DNA from: Cristatella mucedo
Lineage: Eukaryota > Bryozoa > Phylactolaemata > Cristatellidae
Assembly (NCBI GenBank): GCA_009760855.2
Contig: WPIO01000005.1
Span: 3,620,501-3,684,500 of the forward strand
Reading direction: 5' to 3'
DNA: 64,000 nt
The position numbers were made by a program, and so were the translations under genes. The notes under the pieces were generated by a model, which made no database searches, was not told where the DNA came from, and was given only the letters and a program-made list of their open reading frames with translations. This document shows, piece after piece, positions 1-12,418 of this stretch. The number at the start of each line of letters is the position of its first letter. The first letter of the stretch is position 1.

Positions 1-188
1 GTCTTTGATAGGAATGGTAGAAGGGAGACTGGGCGGTAGTTGCTTAAGTTCTCTTGGTCTAGTGTAGCTTTCTTGAGAAGTGGCCTGACTACAGCTTTTT
101 TGAAAGGTGCTGGGACCTGACCTGAGGCTAATGACATATTAATGATGTTGGTTATGCATGGCAGCAGCAGATCAATGCAACGTAGGAA
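1..188 (-). mobile_element. LINE-A fragment, RT N-terminal part, cut by window edge
   Basis: Read on the minus strand this matches the start of the reverse transcriptase region of the best LINE-A copy (44238-44424). I see a single mismatch over the whole stretch (GGTGC here, GATGC there). It encodes the segment before the YRPVSLL motif. The match stops at about base 188 and the element continues beyond the left edge. The near identity indicates a young copy. Confidence 0.9.
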
Positions 189-1689
189 TGGTACGTGAGC
201 AGGGAATATAGGCCAGCTTAATTTATTCTATGTAGAAAAGAGTAGAAAAAGTACGGTACAGGTGATCTTTCAAGCTTTTCCTATCCTTGAGTTTTATAAT
301 CGGTATACCCTTCGTCCTGCAGGATATCTTCGTCGAGAAGGTAAATCACATCATCAGAGCATCGGACAATTACCATACGTGCGGCATGAAAATATTTCAG
401 CTGCAACAATGTGACGTCATATTCACGCAACATTACAACAATTCCACAAAATTAAGATTGCAAGCTGAAGAGACGACAAACATGCTGTACGACGCCAGAG
501 TCTGTCGTAAAAAGTGATACAAGCAGGAACTATTTGTGCGATTAATTTCATACACGACAGTTTTCTGCTACCGGACCATCTCCTGCCTGTCTCTTACTGT
601 CGTTTCCAAGCGGGTACTTCATGCGAAATGCCTTATATCGTCTCACCAATGCAGCTTTGTATGCCATACATTCAGGTAGATAGTAATTCAGTTGGAGGGT
701 AACCTGGATAGATTCCATGAGATATTTTAGCTGAACAAACATACAGGAGTATATTTTTTATACCTTGTAACCAATTTAGCAACGGTGAATCTCAAAAGGC
801 AGACCGAACCATTTGCTTTACGACCAGTCGATTCAGCAACTGAATCACTGTCGCATCCATACGAAATTGACTAACACGCAAGTGCACACAGATCGAGGCA
901 TTGCACTCAACAAGTTCCATGACAATGTAATCTCTGCAAAAGAAGCGACGCAAACATAATGATACACAAAAGAACCAGCTTCTCTAATCGGACATATATA
1001 GCACAAAAACGACAGATCGAAACAATAGAGAACACGAAATCGACAAGCAGTCTTTTCCTTTATCATAAAGCATGGGTGAATCACACGGTGCAATGTCGCT
1101 GCTCTGAACTTAAACAAGACAAGGTTCATCATCTGGCGAGCAGCAAGAGTTAGCGAAAGTCGCACTACAGTTGCAGTGAAGAAGGAATCAGCAGCACGAA
1201 CGCAAAGTACCAAATCAGGTTTTCCAGCATCGGTGCAGCAGTCCGCCACCTCAGCGGTTAGAATCGTAGCAGTCTCAAAGCAAATCTTACCAAGATCGCT
1301 GTACCCTAATCATGCCACTTCAGATAGACAGCATATTTGCTGGGAAAATATACAAATTTATAGATTTTTGTAATCGACGGTTCAAGCTGAAGTTGCACTT
1401 TTCCGAGTCTCGGGACATGCCGACGCGCGGAAAGCCACGCTGAGGCTGTTTTTCTGGCCTCTAATTTGCAGGCTTATATGACGCTGTATGCACTTGCTGC
1501 ATTTGCTTTTGTAATTAGCCCAGCGTCCGGCCACTTAAGTATGCCCCACCTGGGGCGGGTGGTTGGGCAGTTGACTGGGTGCAGCGTCCCGTCTTTCCGA
1601 TAGGAAACATTGCCCGTGCAGTCGGTTGCGTGGTAATATTTTTCCTCGGGCGTCAATGTTTATGGATGCAGCGCTGGCCTCGCTAATAG
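189..1689. other. intergenic, no gene seen
   Basis: About 1.5 kb of mixed composition. The open frames here are short, lack recognisable motifs and overlap on both strands, so I treat them as chance. I see no repeat shared with the rest of the window. Confidence 0.5.
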
Positions 1690-2420
1690 TTATCTAGCGC
1701 GGCCAAAGAAATTCAAGTGTTTTTTTGTTGTTGTTAGCTCAGTCGCTCGCACTGATCGACTTTTCGAGTTGTTCGATGCATCGCCCGTTTGAGCGCCGCA
1801 GCTTGAGAGAAGAGAGGAGCGAGCATTATTGCGCTCGGGCGCAATCCCAGCTGGCCGGCCGCTACTGCCTAGCTTTTGGGCAGCACGGTCGCTTCCACGG
1901 AGAGGACACTTTTTAGTCTTTTTTTTCGGCACCTGCTAGATTGTGCCGGAGGTAATCTACGTCCTGGCTAGCGCTGCCAGTCAGGGCAGCGGCCGGTGTC
2001 GCGCTATCTTCCAGTGCTGATACGCCGCCGGATTGGACGCGCGGTCACTCGCCGGCTCGCAAGCATGCCGCGAGAGATAACAGCGAGCGGGAAACTGGAG
2101 CTAGGGGGCGTGCAAGGCAAATCCGATCTCTCGGCGACGCCAACGCTGTTGTGAGGAGTTGCAGTCGGCCCGGCGAAGGCTGACCAGCGGTCCGAAAACG
2201 TCGCCCAACAGGACGCAGCTGATAATCAACCGGTGCGGAGCGCTCGCGCCGCCGCGGTTCGTGCTCGCGGTCAGCTTGTATGCATCTGCGCGACCGCCCT
2301 CCGCACGATCTGTAGTCGGGCTGCGTAGCCCGACCGGGCGATAAGCCTGCTGGCTTCAACACCAAACGCCTCATTCTCCAAAACCACCTCGGTCAAGCCC
2401 TCAAGTCCGTACACTCAAGA
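1690..2420. promoter_or_regulatory. CpG-dense stretch, candidate promoter or 5' exon
   Basis: GC content and CpG frequency rise sharply compared with the flanks, with many CG dinucleotides in runs such as GCGCTCGGGCGCAAT. No convincing protein is encoded. It could be a promoter or noncoding first exon, possibly of gene 1 about 11 kb downstream or of a gene off the left edge. Direction cannot be told. Confidence 0.3.
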
Positions 2421-3429
2421 CGGCTCCACGCGTCGAGGGATCTCGCCCGCACTCCCCTTGTACTCTCTCGGCAGCCCTTGGATTTCATGCATGCATTGTT
2501 TTTGCATTGTCGACCTATCGTTCATTTTGAATCCGCCCAAAAGCTGATGGCAGTTTGCGGTGGATGGAATGTCCCCATAGATATCGCCAATGCATGGACT
2601 TGGGCAGGGCTGCTGAGTCATCCATCGTCCGGCCTCCACGACTCGTGAGCCTGCAGCTGCTTAGACAGTCTGAGAGCCTTCTTACGGCAGTCTCCGCCCA
2701 GTGGTCGCAGGCCGCCGAGTCGTGTTCTCTCACAACCTGCCTCAGTCGGGGTACTACAAGGGGGGGGGGGGAGGGCACGTGAACTCTCAATATGGGCCGC
2801 GAGCAGGCCCAGCTAGCTGGGACGGAGTGGGGCCCTCTTCTGGTTACAGGGCAAGCATACAGTCATTTGCTCGTGGATGGCTTTTGGCGCGCTAAGTGCC
2901 CCAAAGACTAGGGGTCTCCTCCTATCGCTGTTAAGTCTCCTTCTATCGCTGATACACCCCAGCCTCCTTCGTAGATCGGCATGTGTGATGCATGCATCAT
3001 CATCATCATCTTGCATGCATCGGATGTGGCAGGTAGGCCATGGCTGCTTGGGCAGGTCCTATGGTGTTTTTGTAGTCATCGAAGGCATGGTGCTTCAGGC
3101 TGTTAGCTCCAGTCTGCATCTGTTCAAGCAGACCAGTACGGGTAGCTAATGTTGGTGTGCACGTTGCAGAAACTCGTTAGCCTCTTATTGAGTTTTAGTC
3201 ATATTGTGGATGGATGTTCGTGAGATCTGTGAGCACTGTGCAAATTCGTACTTCGCTGTTTCTAGGCTTCCAAGTGAGGTCACAATGACAGATTCCTACT
3301 TACCTGTATGCGTGTAAGAGGGGTCACGATAGCAGATTCTCGCTGGTCCTTTATGGCAGGTTCTAGCATCGGCTCCTGTTGATGGTTGAGCACCCACAGC
3401 TGACTCTGATGACACAATCACATCAAGTA
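2421..3429. other. intergenic, low-complexity patches
   Basis: No gene is supported. It holds a 12-base G run at 2760-2771 and a small palindrome-flanked trinucleotide repeat at 2987-3021. CpG density falls off through this stretch. Confidence 0.45.
2987..3021. repeat. (CAT)n repeat inside a 10-bp inverted repeat
   Basis: GATGCATGCA is followed by TCATCATCATCATCT and then the exact inverse TGCATGCATC. The arms are perfect and the loop is a short CAT microsatellite. Confidence 0.85.
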
Positions 3430-6190
3430 TGACATGGTTAGAGGTTCCATGCTCATTTCATCATTTCATCATTTCATGCTAAGTGTCAGCATGTACAATG
3501 TGGTTAGTGGTAGCTTGCAGAGTGTCAGCACGCAGAAGCACATAGATAATCGATCGCAAGGAGCCACTAAGTGCAGTGATAAACAGGTGCGTTCTATACT
3601 TCTTTTTAAATATCGTCAAATCAGGGGATGTCGTGAGTCAGTCAGGAGTGACTTCCAGGTTTTAGAATCAAATGAACTCAAGGCACGTTCTCGAAAAGAT
3701 TTGAGGCTCGTATGAGGAATGGCTATACTGGTTGAGTCCGTTAAGTGGGCGGTAAGACGCATAGCCTGGTCGGGAGTAGCTCTGATTGGTAGGCTGAGGC
3801 AAAAAATGAAGGTACCTAAAAGAGAGTGATAAAACCTTGAAGTCGATGCAGTGCTTGATTGGGAGCTAGTGCAGGTCAACGAGAAGTAGTGTAATGTGGC
3901 AGCTATGAAGCTCACAATGGACAAGCCTAGCTGCAGAGTTTTCCACAGATTGTAAGCGCCTAATTGCACATGCCGGTAGGCTAGCAAGCAGTGAGTAACA
4001 GAAATCGAGACGGGATGTCACAAACAGATGGACCACTTTGGATGTAGTACCTCGTTTTAAGCAAGACCAAATTTGAGCAGTGGTATATAGCTGAAACTAG
4101 GCACACTTGCCGGTGAAGCTAACGTCGGCCATCTTAGCGACAGGTCACTTTGGAATAGGGTACCTAGATTTCGTGCAGATGCAACAGAAGGCAGAGCCAA
4201 TTTTGAATGCTAAAATTTTCAATTTCTGGGACACACTTGGTTTGTCCATAACTAGTAAGTTGGTTTCGTTGTCATTTAATTTGAGAAGGTTTGCTGCCAT
4301 CCATGTGCAGATGTCAGCAATACACTCAGCAAGGAAGTTACAAGAATTTGATGTGCTGGAGGGCTGGGAGGGATCAAAGCAAAGATACAAATGAGTGTCG
4401 TCTGCATAGAGGTGAAAGCTCAGATTGTGCTTGGCGATCATATCTGCAAGAGGGATAGTATAAACTGTGAAAGGAAGTCGACCGAGAACAGCAGCCTGAA
4501 AAGCTCCTTTGCTTAATGGTTCCTCGGATGTCCTTTGTCCGTTCACATTAATACTCTGTAGTCTCCCGCTGTTTGAGACAGGATCTGAACAACTGAAGTG
4601 CAGTAATAGTTATGTCCTGGCGAGATGAGAATCGCTCGAGATGGCCTTGGTGATCAATTGTATCAAACGCTGCATGCAGATCAAGATAAAAAGCAGAGAG
4701 ACTTTACTTAATCTTCATTCCTGAGAAGGTCGTTATGCATCCGAAGCAACGCTGACTCTGTGAAGTGATTAGCTCTAAATCCCGACTGGGCCGTACTAGT
4801 AAGGTTTGAAGTTTCAATATATCTCATCCCCTGGTCTGCCGCAACTGGTTCCAGTGTATTTGAAAGGAACGATAGAAGGAAGACTGGGCAGAAGCTGTCG
4901 AAATCCTCCTAGTCTAGTGATACTTTCTGGAGTACAGCTGTTAGTTGATTTCCTGATTAGTAGCCTGAAAACAGCATTTTTGAAAGGTTCAGGGACATGA
5001 GCTGAGGTTAAGAGCATATCTATAAAGTTAGAAGTAATACATGTCAGAAGCATGGCAGTAGTAGGATAAAAAAATCTAATTCATTTGCATAGCGCCCCAA
5101 AAGAACTTAATCTCCATTCAGGCACGGTCCAAAAGAACTTGATCTCCATTCAGGCACTTCACATATGCCACGGGGCTCGAGCCCACGACCTCAGCCTGAC
5201 CTTGTTCGGGGCGAGCACTTTAACTTCTGGACCAAACCAGCTTAGTCCTCTTTGAATAGGGATACCATTCATGGTAAGATCACTAGTAGCCTTCTTAAAT
5301 GTAGACATTAAGATGTTGCCCGGGCTGATTGGGAGGACTTGTGTGGGCTATTATTGAGGATCACGAGTCCAGAGGGGATTCTGCTACATTAGGGATACAC
5401 TCTCTGATCTTGTCTATCTTGCTGACAAAGAAGAGAGAAGCGATCGGCTAGATTACTACAAGGATCACTAGGTAAGGAGCTAACCTGGGAGTTTTTAAGA
5501 AGATATTAGATGGTAGGCATAAGAATTTCTGGATTATGCATATGTGATTCCAAAATATTTTTTATAGACGCTAGACTTAGCCTTTGCTAGAAATTATTGG
5601 CTTGATAAATAGTAGTCTTCGTATGCCTGACGATGGACAGTCAGTGCTGATCTTTGGTAATTTTTTAAAGCTTGCTTTTAGAAGACTTAGCAAGTTTAAT
5701 GTCTGCAATGAAATATAAATCTTCTGGGTGAGGGTGCAAATTGCATTGAGTCAGAGGTTAAAACTCGTTAAGCATGTCAGCAAGAATTTTTTTGTAGCAT
5801 ATTACCGATAATGGCAGGTAGCGGGATTGATCAACAGGGGTTAAGAAAATATTTTTGCTGGGACAGCATCGATGTCAAAGGTTTTGAGGCTTCTCGATTC
5901 ACAGATGATTTTTGGATGCGGAGGAGTTAAAATGCTTTAGACTGAGTGAGATCAATAAGTAATCAGGCAGAATCTGATAATATTAGGGGATGATAGCATA
6001 CACTTATTGAGGGAATATTTGATCGAGTGTATGACATCTGTGACTGTAGTCTTGCACGTGAGCCTCCAGAAACAGGGAGTCAGTCGCCGCACCAAATTCG
6101 GCAGTTAAGGCGTCAGTTAAGTTGTCAAAATGAATTTTAGATTCCTCCATAATGCGAAAAGATCGATTAATTGCACGCATAATCAAAATT
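3430..6190 (-). mobile_element. LINE-A, long old copy (endonuclease end to 3' region)
   Basis: This is the longest LINE-A copy and is decayed by many stops. From right to left on the minus strand it shows the end of an endonuclease-like segment (a CHTLDQIF motif near 6010), the endonuclease-RT linker (HRQAYEDY-like near 5630), the RT core (5255-5510 and 3615-5060) and the 3' ORF end (WLPVKQRIDLKG-like frame). YADDTHLYLCF is still readable near 4400. A SINE1 copy interrupts it at 5066-5245. The canonical (ATT)n tail is missing. It is the only copy here that reaches upstream of RT, so it shows the element encodes more than RT. Confidence 0.85.
5066..5245 (-). mobile_element. SINE1 inserted in LINE-A, with duplicated tail
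   Basis: On the minus strand it has a tRNA-like head (TTTGGTCCAGAAGTTAAAG, then a B-box-like GGGCTCGAGCCC) and a tail resembling the LINE-A 3' end. The tail segment CCAAAAGAACTTAATCTCC is present twice (5094-5124 and 5125-5157). LINE-A resumes on both sides, so the SINE arrived after the LINE. Confidence 0.85.
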
Positions 6191-6261
6191 AGATTAGATA
6201 AATCTAAAAAAAATGAGTTGATTCATTGGGGGCGATATATTACTGCCGCCATTGGTAGGCT

Positions 6262-6440
6262 TGTCATCATAATTGCATGCTGAGCCTGTGCATGTCACCC
6301 CTAACCGCGCTATTCATGTTGTTTAACAAGCATGATATTACTCACCATTCAATCGCATTTCCCTTTGCAGAAAATTTAAAGTTCCTAGAAGGAGATTGAG
6401 TTCTCTGAGGGCGCGTTATCAAGTGCATTATTATTATTGT
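6262..6440 (+). mobile_element. LINE-A 3' untranslated end
   Basis: Matches the LINE-A 3' region from GCATGCTGAGCCTGTGCATG through GAGTTCTCTGAGGGCGC to the ATTATTATTATT tail. No coding part remains. Confidence 0.85.
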
Positions 6441-8289
6441 TCTTATCATAGGGACTGAAAGCAAGAGATTCGAAAGACGGCTTCCAAGGCACTGCAAACG
6501 GTTTGAAATTGGGGGGAACGTACGACAATGGCGACTCATCCACAGACTTTGACGTTAGGTTATGGAAAAAAGGAGAAACCTCTCGGGTTGCATTGGGTTA
6601 AGGTCGGACTGTTAATTGATTTCAACCAGGTCTCGGTCAAAGTAAACAGGTTTAGATTATCGTCAATAATCATGCCGTGTAGTATTAGGGGTTTAAGTAC
6701 GTTGAGCGAGAATACCAAAGTCAACGGTTAAAGATGAGCCACCGGGGCAGTTTAGTCGGCCTGATGGCCACCAAGTTAGAGTGATTCAAAGTAGCGCTTG
6801 TGGGAGTTCGCGCCGGGCGGCATGAGACAATGCTACTGATACCAAACAAGTGGGGCTTCCATCCACGCGGTTTCTGGCCTCCGTGATGTCTCAGGGTCGT
6901 CCTTTTTTGAAAATTACCAATCATGGAGTCTGGCAACAGCAACAGCAACTGCGGCAATAAATGCATTTGGAAGGAATGGTGAAATGGTAATAGGCACACG
7001 CATCTAATAGGGACGTTTATTATCAGTCGGCAAAGCGAAAACCGCAGCACGTGACACGGCGTGAAGCGTAAAGCGTTTAAATTTCCACAGGCACACAGTT
7101 TCTTACGTGCTTGGGTTAAACGACAAAATATATGGTTTAAAAATTTCGCAGCTGTATCGGTTTTGATATACGATGTACGGATACGAAAGAACTTCGATTT
7201 TTGGAAGGAAATTTTACAACGGATGAGAGGCGCTATTGGCGCTAGGTATCGGGAGGCGAGAAGAGAATTTTTAAAAAGTGACTCTTTTCATGAGCTGAGC
7301 CAGTTATGTGAGTGAAGCTAAGTCGTGAATGTGTGAAATGAAACTAAGTCACAGAATTAAATTTGATCAAGAGAAAGTATGAGCATAAAATGATTGACAT
7401 GATCTCAAAGTCGATCGATACGCTGCTATTCACAAACTACAATTAAGCTAAATTATGGCTGCTCAGTAACTCTTGCCTGGCTTTCAATTACCTTCTCAAT
7501 CTCTCTTTCTCTCTTTTCAGAACGCTAAGTCCGTGCTGCTGGTGCGGTAAATCATGCACAATATTAGCTTTTCTCTTACTGCGATATTTTGCTGCCAAAA
7601 CTTTGCACGGGATGTTGGCTATAACTATCCGATAACACAAATAGTCAGCCGGTATCAACTGGTAGCTTTTGATGTCAGCGAAATCCATAGTGCAGACTTA
7701 TAGCTTAGTTTTTTTGTTTATGAAATTGCGACTGCCTAAAATTGTCACGTTGTAGCATAGTTTTTCCTTAGTGCTTATGTGTGCTTCATATTCTGCAGAT
7801 CCGATCAGAATTATCGCCTAAGCCAACAGTGTAGCCACAATGTTTTTTAACTTCAGGCCATATCATTGACATTAAAGGTCCTCAATCTTGGTCACGTTAA
7901 ACGGCAAGTGTGCGTTCAAAGTGCATCATTTCATCTCACCCGGTGCAAAGAATTCACACTAAACTGGATTAATACTGTGTAGCACAACCGGAGCATGATC
8001 GTAGAGTTTTCTTAAGGCATTTTTGAAGACTTTACCTCGGTTTCGATGTCAATTGAGAGGATGCAACTGATAATGTGAAATAAGCCAACTTAGCAGCATT
8101 TAGTCCTAAAGAACTTACTTTAAATTTTAATAGCGAACATAACTGGTAAACCTTGGTTGCTTAAGAATGCTAGTGGATGCCTCTTGTTCGCAGATGTTTG
8201 AGATTCGCCCTCCCTCGCCAAATGTTAGGAAGCTGCCATCGTTGGAGCAGTTTCTATTGCGGAATGAAAACAACCCCATCAATTATACT
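6441..8289. other. intergenic, no gene seen
   Basis: A frame of 84 codons at 7061-7315 (+) and one of 109 codons at 6721-7050 (-) are open but resemble nothing I recognise. I do not call either as a gene. Confidence 0.45.
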
Positions 8290-8430
8290 AGCTGGTTTAA
8301 CAGCCTCGCTTGTATAGCGACAGAAGAGCCTCTACGACTATCACCACCGCTTGCAGCGGCTATAAAGTATCCCCCACCACACGATTCGAACCCACGACCT
8401 CGGGACCGAAGCCGTGGGTTCGAATCGCAG
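8290..8430 (-). mobile_element. SINE2 copy (rearranged head)
   Basis: On the minus strand it shows the B-box region GTGGGTTCGAATCGTGTGG, the AAGCGGTGGTGATAG body and the GTCGCTATACAA to GCTGTTAAACCAGC tail of SINE2. The expected tRNA head upstream of the B box is replaced by an inverted duplicate (see 8383-8426). Confidence 0.8.
8383..8426. repeat. 44-bp near-perfect palindrome at SINE2 B box
   Basis: Two 21-base arms around a 2-base centre. The outer 14 bases (GATTCGAACCCACG / CGTGGGTTCGAATC) are perfect and the inner 7 have two mismatches. The palindrome doubles the SINE B box in opposite orientation. Confidence 0.9.
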
Positions 8431-8999
8431 TTAGTAATAGTTTCAACACAAAAATATTTTGTTATATAATAGCCATCCCGGACTGCTTACAACTAACAGC
8501 GCTCGCTATTCTAAGCTGACCAATAGCCAGAGAGCGAGATCATTTGCGGCCACTCCTTGGTCTCTAGCTAGGGATGTAGGCGTAAGCTGAATTTCTCCAG
8601 AGACGTAAAAATTGACTTGGGATTGCCTTAGGGATGAAAGGGTGGCTAGCTTGCCCCTTCAGGATCGCTCCGCGGGGTTACAGCCCGGCATGCCCTTAAA
8701 CTGTTCCTCTATATTGTGATACTTGAGAGATCAAACTATAGAGACTCGCGCCTATAGTATCTTCATCCATACGTTTAGTGGAAAGCTTTGCTTTCAATTT
8801 TGGCGAGTTCTGTTTTATTCTGTGGCTCGCACGAATTTAGAACTGGCATTTCGAAAAATTCCATTCAAAATTGATAACGTCTTTAACGCGTTGGCTGTAT
8901 CAACTTCCTTGCAACTCGAATTGCCTGCGTCCGCTCTTGAATGTTAGCTCAGCTGGCTAGGCCGCTGTAGCATGTGCACATGGCCTGGTTTTCTAGTTC

Positions 9000-9370
9000 C
9001 GAAATGACCTTTTGTTTAACGACCGCATCAGCTCCACTCTAAAGTCAGCATACTATAAGGTATATCACATGACATACATTTGGGCGTACTTTGATAATAA
9101 ATGGTACCACTCCTTAGTTAGACCATGCAACTCTGTCATAACGTCTTGACTTCTGTAACTCTCTGTGTAGGTCTTCCTGGGTGTGCAATAAAGTGAATAC
9201 ATGCAGTAAAAACTCTCCAGTGAAGTTTCCTTTCGTATGCGCTGCAATTGATACATTAAACCACTTCTCGGCAATCTGCATCAGCTCTTCATCTAGACAT
9301 TGAATTCAAGCTCTTGACACTAACTTGTAGGTCTCTTAGTCGTCTTGCTCGGCTTAACTATCTGAATTCC
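9000..9370 (+). mobile_element. LINE-A remnant, heavily decayed
   Basis: Order and spacing follow the LINE-A C-terminal RT part: a GACCGCATCAGCTCCACT match, then TCTTGACTTCTGTAACTC, then CCACTTCTCGGCAATCTGCA and ACTAACTTGTAGGTCTCTTA. Many substitutions and small indels leave no frame open. Confidence 0.65.
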
Positions 9371-10010
9371 TTACTCAATAGGTCTCCTTTGCATTGAGGC
9401 ATGAGCATGACTGTCGTAACTCTGTTTTTGACCTGATGCTAGTTCGCCTGTAAGAGTATCCGTTTGGTTTGCAAGCTCAGTGTTTACTGTAATCGAAGGT
9501 TCGACGACCTAATATTCATCTCCCCTACTTCGCGTAGCAAAACGACGCGAAGGCTCAACATTCTAGACGGCTTAACTGATTCCGATAACAGCTCCAGCTA
9601 TCAACCCCAGCCGATTGTTGAAGTTGCCAGGCAGTTTGCTATTTCTGAACTTACCCCGACTTAATGTCCGTTACTGTCGCCATATGCAAGCTGTTGCGAG
9701 GCCATGAGCGAACGTAATGATCTGTATTTCCTGATACGCACAGTACACTACAATTGTGAGCGGCATGTCTGGGGCGTTCCTAATGCATAAGGAGCATCTA
9801 GCAAAAGGAAAGAAGAATGCAAAGTGTCCCATGCTCACTTTGAAGGAGTAATTTGACTTCGTACATTATGAAACCTCTCAAACTGTGCACAATAGTTAGC
9901 TACAATTACAGTGGTGCAATTAATAATTACAAGTGGTTAACTAGAAACCCTTAAGAAGATAACGCACCAATCGATATGTAAGATCCCTAGCAAGGTTAAC
10001 CAGCCCATTT

Positions 10011-10059
<49 letters not shown>

Positions 10060-11571
10060 TATCATAATGCTTCGAGCACATATTTCACTTGTAACAATCT
10101 GAAAGCACCAATGTTTTATCATAATTCAAAAGGCAATAAGATATATAAAAAAATCTAGATTGACGTGTAAATGCAGTTACTTTCGAGCTATCGTTGATGC
10201 TTGGTGAAATAGCTTTTCCATTGGAAAATTGATTTCACAATAAGCGTCGCTGAAAAATATATTTCAACTTTGTTTCGACCCCAATTTTATATAGCGTGAC
10301 TTATATAAAATCTTATCACGGAAATTTTTTCCAGAAGCACCTCTTAGCATTTTATTATCGCCAAAGATGTCTGGTGTAGGATTTTGTGTACTTGCCTTCC
10401 ACGAAGTTGCAGTAAAATAGCCAATTCATTAATCTCTCAAAAATGAAATTGAATGCTTGCTTGTAGTCGTTCGATGGCTTTTCCTACTTTGTGAAAGCGA
10501 TTTTACTGTAAGTAAAAAAAATTGTGCTTACGTATTAGGAGTTACTCTTATTTTCTTATGCCTTGGTTGTATAGACGATGGCAATTATTCCCTAAGAAAT
10601 TGCTTTGCGGAATACTGTAAACGCAAAATTGCTGGATACATGATTGGAGGCAGGCACGCTCTTGCTAGTATGACGTTTTGGAAGAGGTCACTATCCCGAA
10701 GTAAGTAATTGCATGAGTGTCGGCTCCTGCCAGATTATTGGGATCAAAGGCTTAAGGCCTCTCTTTCACTTATCTGCCTGACAGCGTATCGGAATTAAAT
10801 AAAACAGAAACAATATTGCACACAAATTCACGTAATAGTGAGCAAAACATTCCATTTAGCGGGCTGTAATCGTTCACTTTATACTCAAGAGCTTTCTTGA
10901 AGTGCTCACATGTGAAATCAGGTGCCAAGCATTCGTCTTGATCCGCAACGGGTATGAATTCTTGGCTCGACAATTTTAAAAGGCGCTTTCATGAAATTTG
11001 CTTGTGCTGTTGTTTTGATAAATTTTTCTAAATTAGAAATGCATAAGCTGAGTGCTCTTGATAAGATTTCAATAAAATATAGCTAATTCATACTCTCTTA
11101 CTGCAATACAATTTGACTTAAATAATCGTTTAATAATCCTTTTATGTTACACTTCTATGGAAATCACTCTATACTGCCATGTCCACCTAACCTTCACTAA
11201 TTCTGATAGGGGCACAACCCGTTTTACATTCACGAGCAGGACTTTGGAAATGTGCCTTATAGGAAAATCTAAGAATTATCAAAATATTTTTCTGATCACA
11301 GCTGAGAAACGTTTGAGGAGCAATACATACCAACTATTGATTTTAGTCATGAGTCATATGGTATTAGTAAACCAAGCTTTGTACCGAAGGATTAAATTTT
11401 AATTTTAATGTATTACCGCATGATCATTTGAAGGTGCTCTGAACAGGGAGAAATCCTAAGCAATTTGAAGTGTTTTGACAAGTCCTTTTGGCATTTATCC
11501 ATATGTTAAATGGTAAAGGCAACCTTATGACATACTTGTAGCACTTTATTGGCGCCAAGGCCACCAGTAAT
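9371..11571. other. intergenic, AT-rich, no gene seen
   Basis: Apart from the dinucleotide repeat at 10012-10063, this stretch is AT-rich unique-looking sequence. The longest frames are about 80 codons and have no recognisable motif. Confidence 0.45.
10012..10063. repeat. (AT)n microsatellite
   Basis: About 20 uninterrupted AT units followed by an imperfect ACATATATAT end. Confidence 0.95.
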
Positions 11572-11699
11572 TCATCTATATAGAGCCTTAATAGAACTTA
11601 ATCTCTCTCCAAGCACTTCAAATTTATCACACGGCTCGAGCCCACGACCCTGGTCGTCAAAGGCGAGCACCTTGCCCCTGGGCCAAACCAAGGTGGCAA
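11572..11699 (-). mobile_element. SINE1 copy
   Basis: On the minus strand: GGTTTGGCCCAGGGGCAAGG head, B-box-like GTGGGCTCGAGCCG, then the LINE-A-like tail with GAGATTAAGTTCTATTAAGG. Confidence 0.8.
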
Positions 11700-12280
11700 C
11701 TAAGATGCCGATGTGCTGAAAAAATGAATATTGATATACACGGCAAGAATGAACAGCATGTTTTTCGCCTTGGTTATATAGCTTTGTGGTTGTTGGTTCG
11801 CCTAATTGTTTCCTTTTTATTCACTTTGTATTTATTTTATTATTTTATTTCACTTTATTATTTTCTTTTATTTCACTTATATCACTTTTTGCATCGCGAA
11901 TGTCAGCCCCGTATTCCGCGGGCCTTGCTGCCAGAAGTTTCAGTGATTGATTAATTAACCTACCACATATAATAAAAACTGATGTTATTATAGGAATCGC
12001 GACACCGAGCGACTAAGATAGCCGTTAGCAATATCACTCTGAAAGGCGTATGAGGTTTTATACGCGTCTTTGATAATCAAGTCCGAGAGATGAATGTGAA
12101 GAGTTGCCGTTTTCAGATTTCCCGGATAGCATCTAGCTCATCCAAAAGTTCTCCTTTGGAGTTGAGCTCTTGATCACGTATCAAAATATGGCCATACGCT
12201 TAATTTCAATTTTCAAACCGTGATGATGGAATATGTTTTGAGGCTACCTTGGTTGTTCCAGGGGATGATACAAAAGCCAG
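11700..12280. other. intergenic, no gene seen
   Basis: T-rich at 11815-11890 (runs of TTTATTTTATTTCA type). No coding or repeat match. Confidence 0.4.
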
Positions 12281-12418
12281 CCCTGGTTTGGCCCAGGGTA
12301 AGGTGTTCGAATTAAATGACTGAGATCGCAGGTTCGAGCCACTCGGCATTTGTAAAGCACATGCGCAGAGATTAAGTTCTCTTAGGGCGCTATAAAAATG
12401 AATTATTTTATTTAAATA
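12281..12418 (+). mobile_element. SINE1 copy, plus strand
   Basis: Head CCCTGGTTTGGCCCAGGGTA, B box GGTTCGAGCC at 12331-12340, then the LINE-A-like tail GAGATTAAGTTCTCTTAGGG and GCGCTATAAAAATGAATTAT. A clear example of the composite tRNA-head / LINE-tail structure. Confidence 0.85.

Noticed and set aside
845-1249. 134-codon minus-strand open frame
   Set aside because: No motif, no family I recognise, cysteine- and leucine-rich chance-like composition, and another frame overlaps it on the plus strand.
8940-8965. TAGCTCAGCTGG, a perfect tRNA A-box consensus
   Set aside because: No matching B box or cloverleaf follows at the right distance, so it is not called a tRNA; at most a SINE or tRNA remnant.
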